This document shows, in pieces, positions 1-8,665 of a DNA stretch of 64,000 nucleotides. Below the pieces are notes generated by a model. That model worked only from the letters and a program-made list of their open reading frames with translations, did no database searches and was not told the DNA's origin. Made by a program: the position numbers and the translations under genes. The stretch lies in NCBI GenBank assembly GCA_019232625.1, contig JAFANP010000006.1, positions 172,401 through 236,400 of the forward strand, given 5' to 3'. Numbering within the stretch: the stretch's first letter is position 1; the number at the start of each line of letters is the position of its first letter. The DNA is from Alphaproteobacteria bacterium (GTDB lineage: Bacteria; Pseudomonadota; Alphaproteobacteria; Sphingomonadales; Sphingomonadaceae).

Positions 1-547
1 GCCAGCCCACGCCGTCGACGAGCCAGCCGCCGAGCAGGGGCGCGCCGGCCGCCGCCATCGCCCCTGAGGCCGCCCAGATGCCGACCGCCCGCCCGCGCCC
101 TTCCCCCGCGAAGGCGTCGCTCAATATCGCAAGGCTGCTCGGCAGCAGCATCGCCGCTCCGAGGCCCTGGAGCACCCGGCCGGCGAGGAACAGGGCGAGG
201 CTCGGCGCCAGCGCGCACAGCAGCGAAGCGGCGGAGAACAGAGCGATCCCCGCCATGAGCAGCCGGCGCCGTCCGTAGAGGTCGCCGGCCGCGCCGCCGG
301 TCAGGAGCAGCGCGCTCAGCGGCAGGAGGAAGGCGTTGACCACCCACTGCACCTCCGCCGCGCCGGCGCCGAAGCTGCGGCCGATGGCGGGAAGGGCGAC
401 GTTGAGCACCGAGCCGTCGATGAACGACAGGCTGGACGCGAGGATGGTGGTGGCGAGGACCAGGCGCGGATGGCGCGGCCCGTTCTCCGCGGACGGAGCG
501 GCGCTGGGCGGGGCGGTATCGCAGCCGGGGGCGAGGGTGGCGTTCAG
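1..547 (-). CDS. MFS transporter, DHA2 (EmrB/QacA) type, C-terminus outside window
   Basis: This is the first ~182 residues of a proton-driven drug-efflux permease of the inner membrane; the gene runs off the left edge. After a ~27-residue polar leader, TM1 carries SFIDGSVLNVALP, the usual DHA2 D-x-[ST]-[IV]-[VL]-N-[VI]-A-L-P signature. The loop 2-3 motif GDLYGRRR and the segment GRVLQGLGAAMLLPSS follow. The frame opens at a TAG and contains no ATG, GTG or TTG before TM1. The best start is a CTG at 545-547 preceded by AGGAG six bases away. Substrate unknown. The family call is firm; the start is inferred. Confidence 0.8.
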   Translation of the reverse strand, partial: MNATLAPGCDTAPPSAAPSAENGPRHPRLVLATTILASSLSFIDGSVLNVALPAIGRSFGAGAAEVQWVVNAFLLPLSALLLTGGAAGDLYGRRRLLMAGIALFSAASLLCALAPSLALFLAGRVLQGLGAAMLLPSSLAILSDAFAGEGRGRAVGIWAASGAMAAAGAPLLGGWLVDGVGW

Positions 548-604
548 CCGCGTCTCCTGACGACGGCCAGGCTAGCCTGCCGGGCGGCGGCGCGCAAATG
601 GCGA

Positions 605-862
605 TCAGGCCGAGGCGCCCTCCGCCTCCAGCGCGGCCAGCACCATCGCCTCCCAGACTGCGGGATCGCCGGCCGCCGCCATGGTGGGATCGGGCTCGCG
701 CAGCGTGCGCAGGATCGAGCGGGCGTCCTCCGCATAGTCGCGCCAGGTCGCGTCGACCCGGTCGCCCGCCGACCGCTCGTCGCCCTCGGCGTTGATGCTG
801 GCGACCCGGCCGGCGATGACTCGGGCGATCCGCTCGACGACGGACGTGTTCGATACGGGCAT
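605..862 (-). CDS. small conserved hypothetical protein, 85 aa
   Basis: An 85-residue acidic, mostly helical protein with no signal peptide or membrane segment. The ATG is preceded by AGGGAGG, a strong ribosome-binding site with normal spacing. It lies between the MFS gene and the lysozyme gene and is divergent from the latter. I do not recognise a domain. Codon use has the GC-rich third-position bias of its neighbours, which supports a real gene. Confidence 0.6.
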   Translation of the reverse strand: MPVSNTSVVERIARVIAGRVASINAEGDERSAGDRVDATWRDYAEDARSILRTLREPDPTMAAAGDPAVWEAMVLAALEAEGASA

Positions 863-981
863 TGGCGCCTCCCTTTCGTTTCGAGAGGATAACGGAGCGG
901 GAGGCTTACGGTTTCGCCGGATTGAGCGGAAGCGGGAAGTGGCGCATCATCGACGCGCGATTCAGGGGGGAGGACCGGCGC

Positions 982-1443
982 ATGAATCCCAGCGAGAGGT
1001 GCATCAAGACCATCCAGCAGTTCGAAGGCTGCGCCAAGAAGCGCTCCGACGGCAGCTTCGAGGCCTATCCCGATCCGGGCACCGGCGGAGACCCCTGGAC
1101 GATCGGCTGGGGAAGCACCGGCGCCGACATCAAGAAGGGCATGGTGTGGACCCAGCAGCAGTGCGACGAGCGGTTCGGCGAGCATGTCGCCCAGTTCGCC
1201 GCGAGCGTCGCCAAGGCGCTCGGCGGCGCGCCCACCACCCAGCCGCAATTCGACGCGATGGTCAGCTTCGCCTACAATGTCGGGGTCGGCAATCTCCAGA
1301 GCAGCACCTTGCTGAAGAAGCACAAGGCGGGCGACTATGCCGGGGCGGCGCTGGAGTTCGCCAAGTGGAACAAGGCGGCCGGCAAGGTCCTCCCGGGCCT
1401 CACCCGGCGCCGGGCGGCGGAGGCGGCGCTCTATTCGAGCTGA
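982..1443 (+). CDS. Lysozyme, glycoside hydrolase family 24 (T4/RrrD-like)
   Basis: A 153-residue muramidase that would cleave the glycan strand of peptidoglycan. The E-8aa-D/T catalytic architecture of GH24 is visible: Glu15 in QQFEG, Asp31 in AYPDPG and Thr40 in PWTIGWG. The C-terminal half has the family segments FAYNVG and LPGLTRRRAAEAAL. The start at 982 is chosen because GGGGGGAGG lies just upstream and the protein then begins at the usual family N-terminus; a longer frame back to 862 has no such support. There is no signal peptide. No holin or other phage genes are nearby, so it may be a domesticated phage-type lysozyme. Confidence 0.85.
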   Translation: MNPSERCIKTIQQFEGCAKKRSDGSFEAYPDPGTGGDPWTIGWGSTGADIKKGMVWTQQQCDERFGEHVAQFAASVAKALGGAPTTQPQFDAMVSFAYNVGVGNLQSSTLLKKHKAGDYAGAALEFAKWNKAAGKVLPGLTRRRAAEAALYSS

Positions 1444-1461
1444 GCGCCGCCCCGCGCCGGC

Positions 1462-2643
1462 TCACAGCACCTCGAACAGCCCGGCGGCGCCCATTCCGCC
1501 GCCGACGCACATCGTCACAACCACCCATTGCACGCCGCGCCTCTTGCCCTCGATCAGGGCGTGGCCGGTCATTCGGGCCCCCGACATGCCATAGGGATGG
1601 CCGATCGAGATCGAGCCGCCGTTGACGTTGAGCCGGTCGTCCGGGATGCCGAGCTGGTCCTGGCAGTAGAGGACCTGCACCGCGAAGGCCTCGTTCAGCT
1701 CCCACAGGCCGATGTCGTCGACGGTGAGGCCGAAGCGCTTCAGCAGCTTGGGCACGGCGAAGACCGGGCCGATCCCCATCTCGTCCGGCTCGGTCCCGGC
1801 CACGGCCATGCCGACGTAGCGGCCGAGCGGCGTCAGCCCGCGCTCGGCGGCGAGGCCGGCCTCCATCAGCACGCAGGCCGAGGCGCCGTCGGAAAGCTGC
1901 GAGGCGTTGCCGGCGGTGATCGCCGCCTCGGGCCCCATCACCGGCTGCAGCCTCGCGAGGTCCTCGTAGGTGGTCGAGGGCCGGTTGCCCTCGTCCTTGG
2001 CGATCGTCACCTCCCGCATCGAGGTCTCGCCCGTCTCCTTGTCCTTGACCATCATCTTGACGGTCGCGGGGACGATCTCGTCGTCGAACTTCCCTTCCGC
2101 CTGGGCCTTGGCGGTGAGCTGCTGGGAGCGCAGGGCATAACGGTCCTGCCGCTCTCGGCTGACGGTGTAGCGCTTGCCGACCACCTCGGCGGTCTGCAGC
2201 ATCGGCATGTAGACTCCGTTGTGCATGGAGAGGAGCTCGGGATCGGGACCGACGCGCATCTCCGCGGTCTGGACCAGCGAGATGCTCTCGACGCCGCCGG
2301 CGACGCAGATCGGCATCCGGTCCACGATGATCTGCTTGGCGGCGGTCGCGATCGCCATCAGCCCCGAGGCGCATTGCCGGTCGACCGACATGCCCGCGAC
2401 GGTGACCGGAAGGCCCGAGCGCAGCGCCGCGGTGCGGCCGATCGTCGTCTGCACCCCCTGCTGGAGGGCGGCGCCGACGACCACGTCGTCCACTTCCGCG
2501 GGGTCGATCTTCGCCCGCTCGACCGCCGCCTTGATCGCGAAGCTGGCGAGGGTGGGGGAGGGGGTGGCGTTGAACGCGCCGCGATAGGCCTTGCCGATGG
2601 CGGTGCGCGCGGTGGAGACGATGACGGCTTCGCGGGTGGGCAT
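1462..2643 (-). CDS. Acetyl-CoA acyltransferase (thiolase)
   Basis: A 393-residue thiolase, the normal family length. It catalyses thiolytic cleavage of 3-ketoacyl-CoA in beta-oxidation, or the reverse condensation. All catalytic positions are present: nucleophile Cys91 in VDRQCASG, His349 in [13 protein letters not shown] and Cys379 in [12 protein letters not shown]. The start at 2643 begins with [14 protein letters not shown], the usual thiolase N-terminus. The MaoC-type hydratase at 3371-3826 is a plausible partner in acyl-CoA metabolism although not adjacent. Sequence alone does not decide between FadA- and AtoB-type chain-length specificity. Confidence 0.92.
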   Translation of the reverse strand: MPTREAVIVSTARTAIGKAYRGAFNATPSPTLASFAIKAAVERAKIDPAEVDDVVVGAALQQGVQTTIGRTAALRSGLPVTVAGMSVDRQCASGLMAIATAAKQIIVDRMPICVAGGVESISLVQTAEMRVGPDPELLSMHNGVYMPMLQTAEVVGKRYTVSRERQDRYALRSQQLTAKAQAEGKFDDEIVPATVKMMVKDKETGETSMREVTIAKDEGNRPSTTYEDLARLQPVMGPEAAITAGNASQLSDGASACVLMEAGLAAERGLTPLGRYVGMAVAGTEPDEMGIGPVFAVPKLLKRFGLTVDDIGLWELNEAFAVQVLYCQDQLGIPDDRLNVNGGSISIGHPYGMSGARMTGHALIEGKRRGVQWVVVTMCVGGGMGAAGLFEVL

Positions 2644-2710
2644 GATGCTTCTTTCAGGATGAGGATGGCCTTCCCTAGCGCGGCCTGGCGCGAGGGGGAA
2701 GGCGGGGGCG

Positions 2711-2739
2711 TGGACGCGCGCTCCGCCATCTGTTATAAC
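2711..2739 (+). promoter_or_regulatory. Candidate sigma70-type promoter of the AbrB/Doc toxin-antitoxin operon
   Basis: TGGACG (2711-2716) and TATAAC (2734-2739) are separated by exactly 17 bp; they match the -35 and -10 consensus at 4/6 and 5/6. The antitoxin ATG begins seven bases after the -10, so the predicted start of transcription falls on the start codon and no Shine-Dalgarno fits. This suggests a leaderless mRNA. The AT-rich -10 stands out in its GC-rich surroundings. Confidence 0.55.
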
Positions 2740-2745
2740 GTTTGT

Positions 2746-2973
2746 ATGAACACGCCTCTGAAGATCAAGAAGTTCGGCAATTCCGCGGGAGTCATCCTCC
2801 CCAAGGAGCTGCTTGCCCGGTTGCGCGTCGCACCCGGCGACACCGTCTTCGTCACGGAGGCGCCCGACGGGTTGCGGATTACCGCGAGCGATCCCGATTT
2901 CGCCGAGAAGATGGCCCTGGCCGAGGAGATCATGCGCGAGGACCGCGATATCCTCCGCGTTCTCGCTCAGTGA
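2746..2973 (+). CDS. AbrB/MazE-type antitoxin, SpoVT domain
   Basis: A 75-residue antitoxin. The N-terminal swapped-hairpin DNA-binding domain is recognisable in [18 protein letters not shown] (residues 6-23), and the C-terminal helix [20 protein letters not shown] resembles the toxin-binding tail of AbrB antitoxins paired with Doc. The stop is four bases before the doc start, so the two are cotranscribed. As in related modules, the antitoxin probably represses its own promoter, and the -10 region directly upstream would be the target. Confidence 0.9.
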   Translation: MNTPLKIKKFGNSAGVILPKELLARLRVAPGDTVFVTEAPDGLRITASDPDFAEKMALAEEIMREDRDILRVLAQ

Positions 2974-2977
2974 CCGC

Positions 2978-3370
2978 ATGACCACGCAGGCGCGGCAGGA
3001 GCCGGTCTGGATCGAGCGCGACGTTGCGCTCGCCATCCACGACCGTCAGCTCGCCGAGCACGGCGGAGGCGTCGGCGTGCGCGACGAGAACGCCTTCGGA
3101 TCCGCCTTGGCGCGACCGATCAACAAGTGGAGCTATGAGGACGAACTCGTATCCCTCGCGGCCGCTTATGCCTTCGGCGTCGCGCGCAACCATGCTTTCG
3201 TCGATGGCAACAAGCGCACGGCCTGGGTGCTCGCGCGTCTTCTCCTCGCCCTCAACGGCGTCAAGCTTCGCTTCACGGGGTCGGAGGCGATCGAGATCAT
3301 GCTCGCCCTCGCCGCCGGGGAGCTCAGCGAGGAGGAGATGGCGGAGTGGTTCCGGCGGCACCAGGGCTGA
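2978..3370 (+). CDS. doc: Doc-type death-on-curing toxin (Fic fold)
   Basis: A 130-residue Fic/Doc toxin. The active-site motif [11 protein letters not shown] (residues 72-82) matches the H-x-F-x-D-G-N-K-R-T-A of Doc, whose founding member phosphorylates EF-Tu; here that activity is inferred from family membership. The residues needed for catalysis are intact. Preceded by the AbrB-type antitoxin with a 4-bp gap. The stop abuts the convergent MaoC gene without a spacer. Likely a chromosomal type II toxin-antitoxin module. Confidence 0.92.
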   Translation: MTTQARQEPVWIERDVALAIHDRQLAEHGGGVGVRDENAFGSALARPINKWSYEDELVSLAAAYAFGVARNHAFVDGNKRTAWVLARLLLALNGVKLRFTGSEAIEIMLALAAGELSEEEMAEWFRRHQG

Positions 3371-3826
3371 TCAGACGAAGATCATCCCGATCCAGTCGGC
3401 CACCAGGGCCGGCTTGTCCTCGCCTTCGATCTCGACCGTCACGCCGTGGACGAACTGGTGGCGGCCCGGCCCCTTCTCGTCGAACGCGGCGAGGGTGAAG
3501 CGTCCGCGGACACGCTGGTCGGCGCGCACCGGGGCGAGGAATCGGACCCGCTCGAAACCGTAATTGACGCCCATCTTCGTCGCCTCGGGACGGAGCATCA
3601 CGTCGGCGGCCATTCGGCTGAGCAGCGACAGGGTGAGGAAGCCGTGGGCGACGGTGCCGCCGAACGGAGTCCTCGCCGCCGCCTCCGGATCGACATGGAT
3701 GAACTGATTATCCTCGGTGACCTCGGCGAACGCGTCGATCCGCGCCTGGTCGATCAGGATCCAGTCGGAGACTCCGATCTCCTGACCGAGGCGGGCGCGT
3801 ATATCGTCGAGGCTGGCGATGGGCAT
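3371..3826 (-). CDS. MaoC-family dehydratase ((R)-enoyl-CoA hydratase type)
   Basis: A 151-residue hot-dog-fold hydratase. The hydratase-2 catalytic dyad is present as Asp39 and His44 in TEDNQFIHVDPEAA, followed by FGGTVAHGFL. Such proteins hydrate enoyl-CoAs; NodN and PhaJ are relatives. It sits between the Doc toxin (convergent) and putA (divergent, 25 bp between start codons), so the putA and maoC promoters must overlap the opposing coding ends. The physiological substrate cannot be read from the sequence. Confidence 0.88.
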   Translation of the reverse strand: MPIASLDDIRARLGQEIGVSDWILIDQARIDAFAEVTEDNQFIHVDPEAAARTPFGGTVAHGFLTLSLLSRMAADVMLRPEATKMGVNYGFERVRFLAPVRADQRVRGRFTLAAFDEKGPGRHQFVHGVTVEIEGEDKPALVADWIGMIFV

Positions 3827-3851
3827 CGACCGGGTCTAGAGCGCCCGTCCT

Positions 3852-6800
3852 ATGAGACTCAAGCCCGTTGAAGCCGCCGAGGCGTCCGACGCTACGGCAT
3901 CCGCGCGCGCCGAAATCCGCCGCCTCCACCGCGCGAGCGAGCCCGAGGTGCTGAAGCCCCTCCTTGCCGACGCCGCGCTCGATCCCGATTCGCGGCGGCG
4001 GGTGGAAGGCCGCGCGCTCGGCATGCTCGCCGACCTCAGGGCCGCGCAATCGTCGGGCTGGGTCAACCAGTTCCTGCAGGAATATCGCCTCAACACCTCC
4101 GAAGGAATCGCCCTCCTTTCCCTGGCGGAAGCCTTCCTGCGCGTGCCCGACCCGGAAACGGCCGACCAGCTCATCGCCGACAAGCTCGGCAATGCCGACT
4201 GGCGCGCCCACAAGGGCAAGTCCCATTCGAGCCTGGTCAACTCCGCCACCTGGGGCCTGGTGATCGGCCGGGCGCTGGTCAGCGACAGCGAGCAGGCGAG
4301 CGCGCTCAAGCGGCTCGTCGCGCGGGTCGGCGAGCCGTTCGTCCGCCAGGCGGTGGGCGCGGCGATGCGGCTGATGGGCGAGATCTTCGTCATGGGCCGG
4401 ACCATCGACGAGGCGATCAAGCGGATGGAGCGGCGCGAGAATGCCGGCTTCACCGCCAGCTTCGACATGCTCGGCGAGGCGGCCCGCACCTTCCCCGACG
4501 CGGAGCGCTATTTCCGAAGCTACGAGGAGGCGATCCGCGCCGTCGGCAAGGTGGCGAAGCGCGGCCACTCCATCTCGGTCAAGCTCTCCGCCCTCCACCC
4601 GCGCTACGAGGTGGCGCAATATGAACGCTGCGTGCCCTCCCTGGTCGAGCAGGTCGAGGCCCTGGCCCTGCTCGCCCGCAAGACCGGCATCGGCTTCACC
4701 ATCGACGCGGAGGAGAGCGAGCGGCTGGAGATGAGCCTCGACATCATCGAGACGGTGGCGGGACTGCCGTCGCTCGAGGGATGGGACGGGCTCGGCATGG
4801 CCGTCCAGGCCTATGGCAAGAGGTGCCGGCCGACCATCGCCTGGGCCGACGCAATCGGCGCCGCCACCGGCCGGCGCATCGCCGTCCGCCTCGTCAAGGG
4901 CGCCTATTGGGACAGCGAGGTCAAGCGGACCCAGGAGCAGGGGCTGCCCGATTACCCGCTCTTCACCCGCAAGGCGGCGACCGACGTCTCCTATCTGGCC
5001 TGCGCGCGCGACATGCTGGCGGCGAGGAACATCTATCCCGCCTTCGCCACCCACAATGCGCTCACCGTCGCCACCCTGCTCGAATGGGCAGGGCCGAGCC
5101 GCGACTTCGAGTTCCAGCGCCTCCACGGCATGGGGGAGGGGCTCTACGAGACGCTGGTGCGCGAGCAGGGCTACCAGACCCGCATCTATGCGCCGGTCGG
5201 GGGCCACCGCGACCTCCTCGCCTATCTCGTGCGCCGGCTGCTCGAGAACGGCGCCAATTCGAGCTTCGTCCACCAGCTCGCGGACGAGCGGCTGACCGAT
5301 TCCGACATCCTCGCCGACCCGGTGGCGAAGATCGCGGCGGTGGGCGGCTCGCGCCACTCGGCCATTCCCCTGCCCAAGGACCTGTTCGAGCCGGTACGGG
5401 GGAACAGCCAGGGCCTCGACCTGGCCGACCGGGTGGAGCTGGAGCGGGTGGCGCGCGCCGTGGCGAGCGCTCCCCTCCCGCTCGCGGGAGCGGCCGGGGG
5501 CGGGCAGGCGGAGACCGCGCGCGCCCACCCCCCGGCCCCCTCCCGCGCGCGGGAGGGGGAGAAGCCCGCGGTCACTTCCACCGGCGAGGGTGCCGACCGG
5601 TGCAAGGCCGAAGCCCGCGCGATGGTCTCGCGCGCGCTCGCCGCCTTCCCCGCCTGGGCGTCGCGGCCGGTCGAGCATCGCGCCCGCTGCCTCGAGCGCC
5701 TCGCCGATTTGCTCGAGCAGGAGCGCGACGCGCTGATGCGGATCTGCGTCCAGGAAGCGCGCAAGACCATCCCCGACGCCCTCGCCGAAGTGCGCGAGGC
5801 GGTCGACTTCTGCCGCTATTACGCCAACCAGGCCCGTGCCGGGCTGCAGCCCGTCGAGCTACCCGGGCCGACCGGCGAGCGCAACGTCTTGAGGATGGAG
5901 GGCCGCGGCGTCTGGGTCTGCATCGCGCCCTGGAACTTCCCGCTCGCCATCTTCCTCGGCCAGGTCGCCGCCGCCCTGGTGACCGGCAACGCGGTGGTCG
6001 CCAAGCCGGCCCCGCAGACCCCCGAGATCGCCGCCTACGCCGTCGGCCTCGCCCACGGCGCGGGCATTCCGGAGGACGCGCTCGTCCTCGCGCCGGGCGG
6101 TCCGGACATGGGCGGGGCCCTCGTCGAGGACGGCCGCATCGCCGGCATCGCCTTCACCGGGTCCACCGCCACCGCCAAGCGCATCGCCCGCGAGCTGCTG
6201 AGCGACGACGAGCGGCCGATCATCCCCTTCATCGCGGAGACCGGCGGCATCAACGCGATGATCGTCGATTCCACCGCCCTGCCGGAGCAGGTGGTGATGG
6301 ACGTCGTCACCTCCGCCTTCCGCTCCGCCGGCCAGCGCTGCTCGGCGCTGCGCCTTCTCCTCCTCCAGGAAGAGATAGCGGAGCGCACGCTGGAGATGCT
6401 CGCGGGAGCGATGGACACGCTCGTCGTCGGCGACCCGGCCGACCCCGCCACCGACGTCGGCCCGGTGATCGACGAGGGCGCCTACGACCGGCTGATGCGG
6501 CACCGCGAGGAGACGCGGGCCCGCTGGATCAAGACGGTGGAGGCGCCGGCCGGGGGCCTGTTCGTCCCGCCCACCCTGATCGGCATCGACCGGGTCGAGG
6601 ACCTCGGGAAGGAATGGTTCGGCCCGCTCCTCCACGTCGCCACCTGGAAGGCGGGCCGGCTCGCCGAGACGGTGGAGCGGGTCAATCGCTCGGGCTTCGG
6701 CCTCACCATGGGCCTCCACAGCCGAATCGCCCGCGCCGCCGAGACGGTCGAGGAGGTGGCGACGGTCGGCAATCTCTACGTCAACCGCTCGATGATCGGC

Positions 6801-6971
6801 GCCATCGTCGGCTCGCAGCCGTTCGGCGGCGAGGGCCTCTCCGGAACCGGCCCCAAGGCGGGCGGCCCCCATTACCTCCCCCGCTTCTGCGCCGAGCGGG
6901 TCACCAGCACCGACACGACGAGCGCCGGCGGCAACGCGACCTTGCTCAGCCTGGAGGATGTGGGGCTGTAG
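3852..6971 (+). CDS. putA: Bifunctional proline dehydrogenase / L-glutamate gamma-semialdehyde dehydrogenase
   Basis: A 1039-residue PutA that oxidises proline to glutamate in two steps with substrate channelling. The FAD-binding PRODH barrel spans about residues 90-480 (RLVKGAYWDSEVKRTQEQG near 346) and the aldehyde dehydrogenase domain about 590-1030, with Glu796 in ETGGINAM and nucleophile Cys830 in SAGQRCSALR. There is no N-terminal ribbon-helix-helix domain, so it should not be the autorepressor form. Residues ~541-570, in the inter-domain linker, are encoded by a REP hairpin pair. The last 285 bp recur at 8666-8950 beyond an insertion. The reading frame is complete. Confidence 0.95.
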   Translation: MRLKPVEAAEASDATASARAEIRRLHRASEPEVLKPLLADAALDPDSRRRVEGRALGMLADLRAAQSSGWVNQFLQEYRLNTSEGIALLSLAEAFLRVPDPETADQLIADKLGNADWRAHKGKSHSSLVNSATWGLVIGRALVSDSEQASALKRLVARVGEPFVRQAVGAAMRLMGEIFVMGRTIDEAIKRMERRENAGFTASFDMLGEAARTFPDAERYFRSYEEAIRAVGKVAKRGHSISVKLSALHPRYEVAQYERCVPSLVEQVEALALLARKTGIGFTIDAEESERLEMSLDIIETVAGLPSLEGWDGLGMAVQAYGKRCRPTIAWADAIGAATGRRIAVRLVKGAYWDSEVKRTQEQGLPDYPLFTRKAATDVSYLACARDMLAARNIYPAFATHNALTVATLLEWAGPSRDFEFQRLHGMGEGLYETLVREQGYQTRIYAPVGGHRDLLAYLVRRLLENGANSSFVHQLADERLTDSDILADPVAKIAAVGGSRHSAIPLPKDLFEPVRGNSQGLDLADRVELERVARAVASAPLPLAGAAGGGQAETARAHPPAPSRAREGEKPAVTSTGEGADRCKAEARAMVSRALAAFPAWASRPVEHRARCLERLADLLEQERDALMRICVQEARKTIPDALAEVREAVDFCRYYANQARAGLQPVELPGPTGERNVLRMEGRGVWVCIAPWNFPLAIFLGQVAAALVTGNAVVAKPAPQTPEIAAYAVGLAHGAGIPEDALVLAPGGPDMGGALVEDGRIAGIAFTGSTATAKRIARELLSDDERPIIPFIAETGGINAMIVDSTALPEQVVMDVVTSAFRSAGQRCSALRLLLLQEEIAERTLEMLAGAMDTLVVGDPADPATDVGPVIDEGAYDRLMRHREETRARWIKTVEAPAGGLFVPPTLIGIDRVEDLGKEWFGPLLHVATWKAGRLAETVERVNRSGFGLTMGLHSRIARAAETVEEVATVGNLYVNRSMIGAIVGSQPFGGEGLSGTGPKAGGPHYLPRFCAERVTSTDTTSAGGNATLLSLEDVGL
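5475..5559. repeat. GC-rich REP-type hairpin pair inside the putA coding frame
   Basis: Two palindromes lie within putA: CTCCCG-CTCG-CGGGAG at 5475-5490 and a perfect 24-bp palindrome at 5536-5559 with a CCCGCGCGCGGG core. The same two palindrome types, in opposite order and with similar spacing, form the intergenic element at 48848-48948. The element is read through in frame and codes a Pro/Ala/Gly-rich stretch between the two enzyme domains. Confidence 0.8.
6687..6971 (+). repeat. Left copy of a 285-bp direct repeat (3' end of intact putA)
   Basis: The last 285 bp of putA match 8666-8950 in direct orientation. I count 14 differences (about 95% identity), none of which changes an amino acid; the stop is TAG here and TAA there. 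Eleven of the 14 lie in the last ~110 bp. The two copies bracket the 6972-8665 insertion. Confidence 0.9.
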
Positions 6972-8601
6972 CGTCGGTGGAGGCTGAAGGCTTAAATCCG
7001 AGGGCCCAACCGGGCACAACATCAAAGACTGCGCGGGAAGGCGAGTACAGAACCGCCGAGCCGAGGCTGGACTGTTCATGTGCCGCGGCTGTCGAGAGAT
7101 TGGACAAGCTCTCGCGGGCTTGCCTTACATTTTGAACAACCGACTCGCGGCCCTGCGCTACGACAAAGTAAGTGATCCCTGCGGCGATGAAGCCGAATAT
7201 TATAGGAGTTCCTAAGGTCGATATTAGCTCCTCAAGAATATCTGAACTGCCACTGTTATGGCCGAAGTTCGTGCAGGCATAGAGAAGGGTTAAGGCAGCA
7301 ACGGCAATCCCGACCCCAAACGGTAGGTTTTCAGACGCCGGTGGAGGATCTCTCATTTCACCTGCTGCAGCCCGCCTGTCCTGCAGTAAAGAAGATAAGA
7401 AAACTTTTGCATTCTCGACAAATTTAGCATTCCAATTCCCCAAATCCATCCACAGATTCGGTATCTCCTCCAGCACTATCCGAATATCATCTATGCCGAA
7501 ATCAGCGGATTCTTCGAGCCGCCGAGCCAGGCTCCTTGCCGCGTTGATCGCTGTGGAGTCACTGGAATTTGCACCGTAGGACACATCGAATGTATTGCTG
7601 TAGTAATAAAGAGCAGACATTCGATCTGCCTCCGCTTTGATAAGCGGATGTGCACCGAAAGCAATTTCCTTTATCTCTTGCAGCAATTCCGAAAACACTT
7701 TTTCTACGAAGTCAGTCTGAAGGATAAAAGCGGGATCGCCTGGAGCCTTCGTCAGGAGATTTCTGTCGAGCCGAATGGACCACTTGAGGTGGTACGCTGC
7801 CCCCTCAAGATCGCGTAGCGCGCAGAAGGCCCGTGCAAGCTCGTAATGCAGTCCGGCTGTCTCGTGTAAGGTCAAGCCTTTGCGGGCATATGCTGCTGCT
7901 TCAGTGTATTTGCCTTGGCAGTTTGCCGCGTAAGCCGCATAGAGCTGCCCATTCGCAGACTCTTCCGGAAAGTCATGTGCCGCGTAACGTGATGAAGCCA
8001 GGAATGCTGACTCGGCCGCGCTGAGGTCAATTACGTCCGGCGAATTATTTAAAGAGTCTCCAAGGAGCACGACTCCACGCAGAAAGTGAAAACGGTGCTC
8101 GGTATTTTCACCTAACTCGCTACCGTAACCGTTAATTGCCTTATCGACGGCATCGAGGGCTTCCGCAAAGTGGCCACGCCTAAGTCGGTCGCGCGCCCTG
8201 CTGAACTGCTCGTAAGCCCAAGTCAGCGAAGGGTTTTCAATCAGGTTTTCAATTTTTTCCAGATGATCGTTGGTTCGACCCAGTTCGGCGGCAACGCGTG
8301 CAAATCCCCACTCGAGGACGGAACCTACGCGAGAGAACCCGTCTTCCGTAGCCTTCTTAAGGTCACTGATCGACCATACTATTTCGTGAGTCGCTTCACG
8401 GTGAGCCTCCTCAAGACGCTCGAGCTGTCTGATCTGCGCCCCGGAAGCTTCATTCGTGGTGGTAATCATCGACTTCACCGGTGCACTGACCCACGTAGCG
8501 AGTTCGCGATTAAGCTCCCGCTGTTGAAGGAAGTCCGTGTACGTCATGCTGCTATCGCTCGATCGATAGTATGCCGTTGGCGAACCGAGCCACTGAGCCA
8601 T
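6946..8601 (-). CDS. TPR-containing membrane protein of unknown function (accessory gene in putA)
   Basis: A 551-residue protein of a family I do not recognise. Residues ~50-115 are a charged amphipathic/coiled-coil stretch (QIRQLERLEEAHREATHEI). Residues ~120-290 look like tetratricopeptide repeats (RLRRGHFAEALDAVDKAI; GKYTEAAAYARKGLTLHE). Two hydrophobic segments near the C-terminus (GVGIAVAALTLLYAC; PIIFGFIAAGITYFVVA) would anchor it in the membrane. GGGGGAG precedes the ATG at 8601. Its GC is clearly lower than the rest of the window, with AT-rich third positions, which indicates transfer. The last ~8 codons are read antisense through the putA end, so the native C-terminus may have been lost. 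Confidence 0.8.
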   Translation of the reverse strand: MAQWLGSPTAYYRSSDSSMTYTDFLQQRELNRELATWVSAPVKSMITTTNEASGAQIRQLERLEEAHREATHEIVWSISDLKKATEDGFSRVGSVLEWGFARVAAELGRTNDHLEKIENLIENPSLTWAYEQFSRARDRLRRGHFAEALDAVDKAINGYGSELGENTEHRFHFLRGVVLLGDSLNNSPDVIDLSAAESAFLASSRYAAHDFPEESANGQLYAAYAANCQGKYTEAAAYARKGLTLHETAGLHYELARAFCALRDLEGAAYHLKWSIRLDRNLLTKAPGDPAFILQTDFVEKVFSELLQEIKEIAFGAHPLIKAEADRMSALYYYSNTFDVSYGANSSDSTAINAARSLARRLEESADFGIDDIRIVLEEIPNLWMDLGNWNAKFVENAKVFLSSLLQDRRAAAGEMRDPPPASENLPFGVGIAVAALTLLYACTNFGHNSGSSDILEELISTLGTPIIFGFIAAGITYFVVAQGRESVVQNVRQARESLSNLSTAAAHEQSSLGSAVLYSPSRAVFDVVPGWALGFKPSASTDATAPHPPG

Positions 8602-8665
8602 TTGCTCTCCCCCTCGCACGAGGATGTTATTGGGGTTCCGGGATGTCAACGGTGAAGCGTGTGAC
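6972..8665. mobile_element. 1.7-kb low-GC insertion in the 3' end of putA
   Basis: DNA between the two copies of the putA 3' end. It holds one complete gene (the TPR/membrane protein) and no transposase, integrase or terminal inverted repeats that I can see. Composition falls from ~70% to roughly 50% GC at 6972 and recovers at 8666. The arrangement equals insertion at putA codon ~946 by DNA that brought its own synonymous putA 3' end and so kept the host gene intact. Confidence 0.6.

Noticed and set aside
862..981. N-terminal extension of the lysozyme to an ATG-like start at 862.
   Set aside because: The extra 40 residues overlap the divergent start of the 85-aa gene, look non-conserved, and a strong ribosome-binding site precedes the ATG at 982.
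8644..8649. A perfect TTGACA (minus strand) upstream of the TPR gene as its promoter.
   Set aside because: No acceptable -10 lies 16-18 bp downstream; the nearest (TAACAT) is only 14 bp away. It may still contribute but I cannot support a promoter call.
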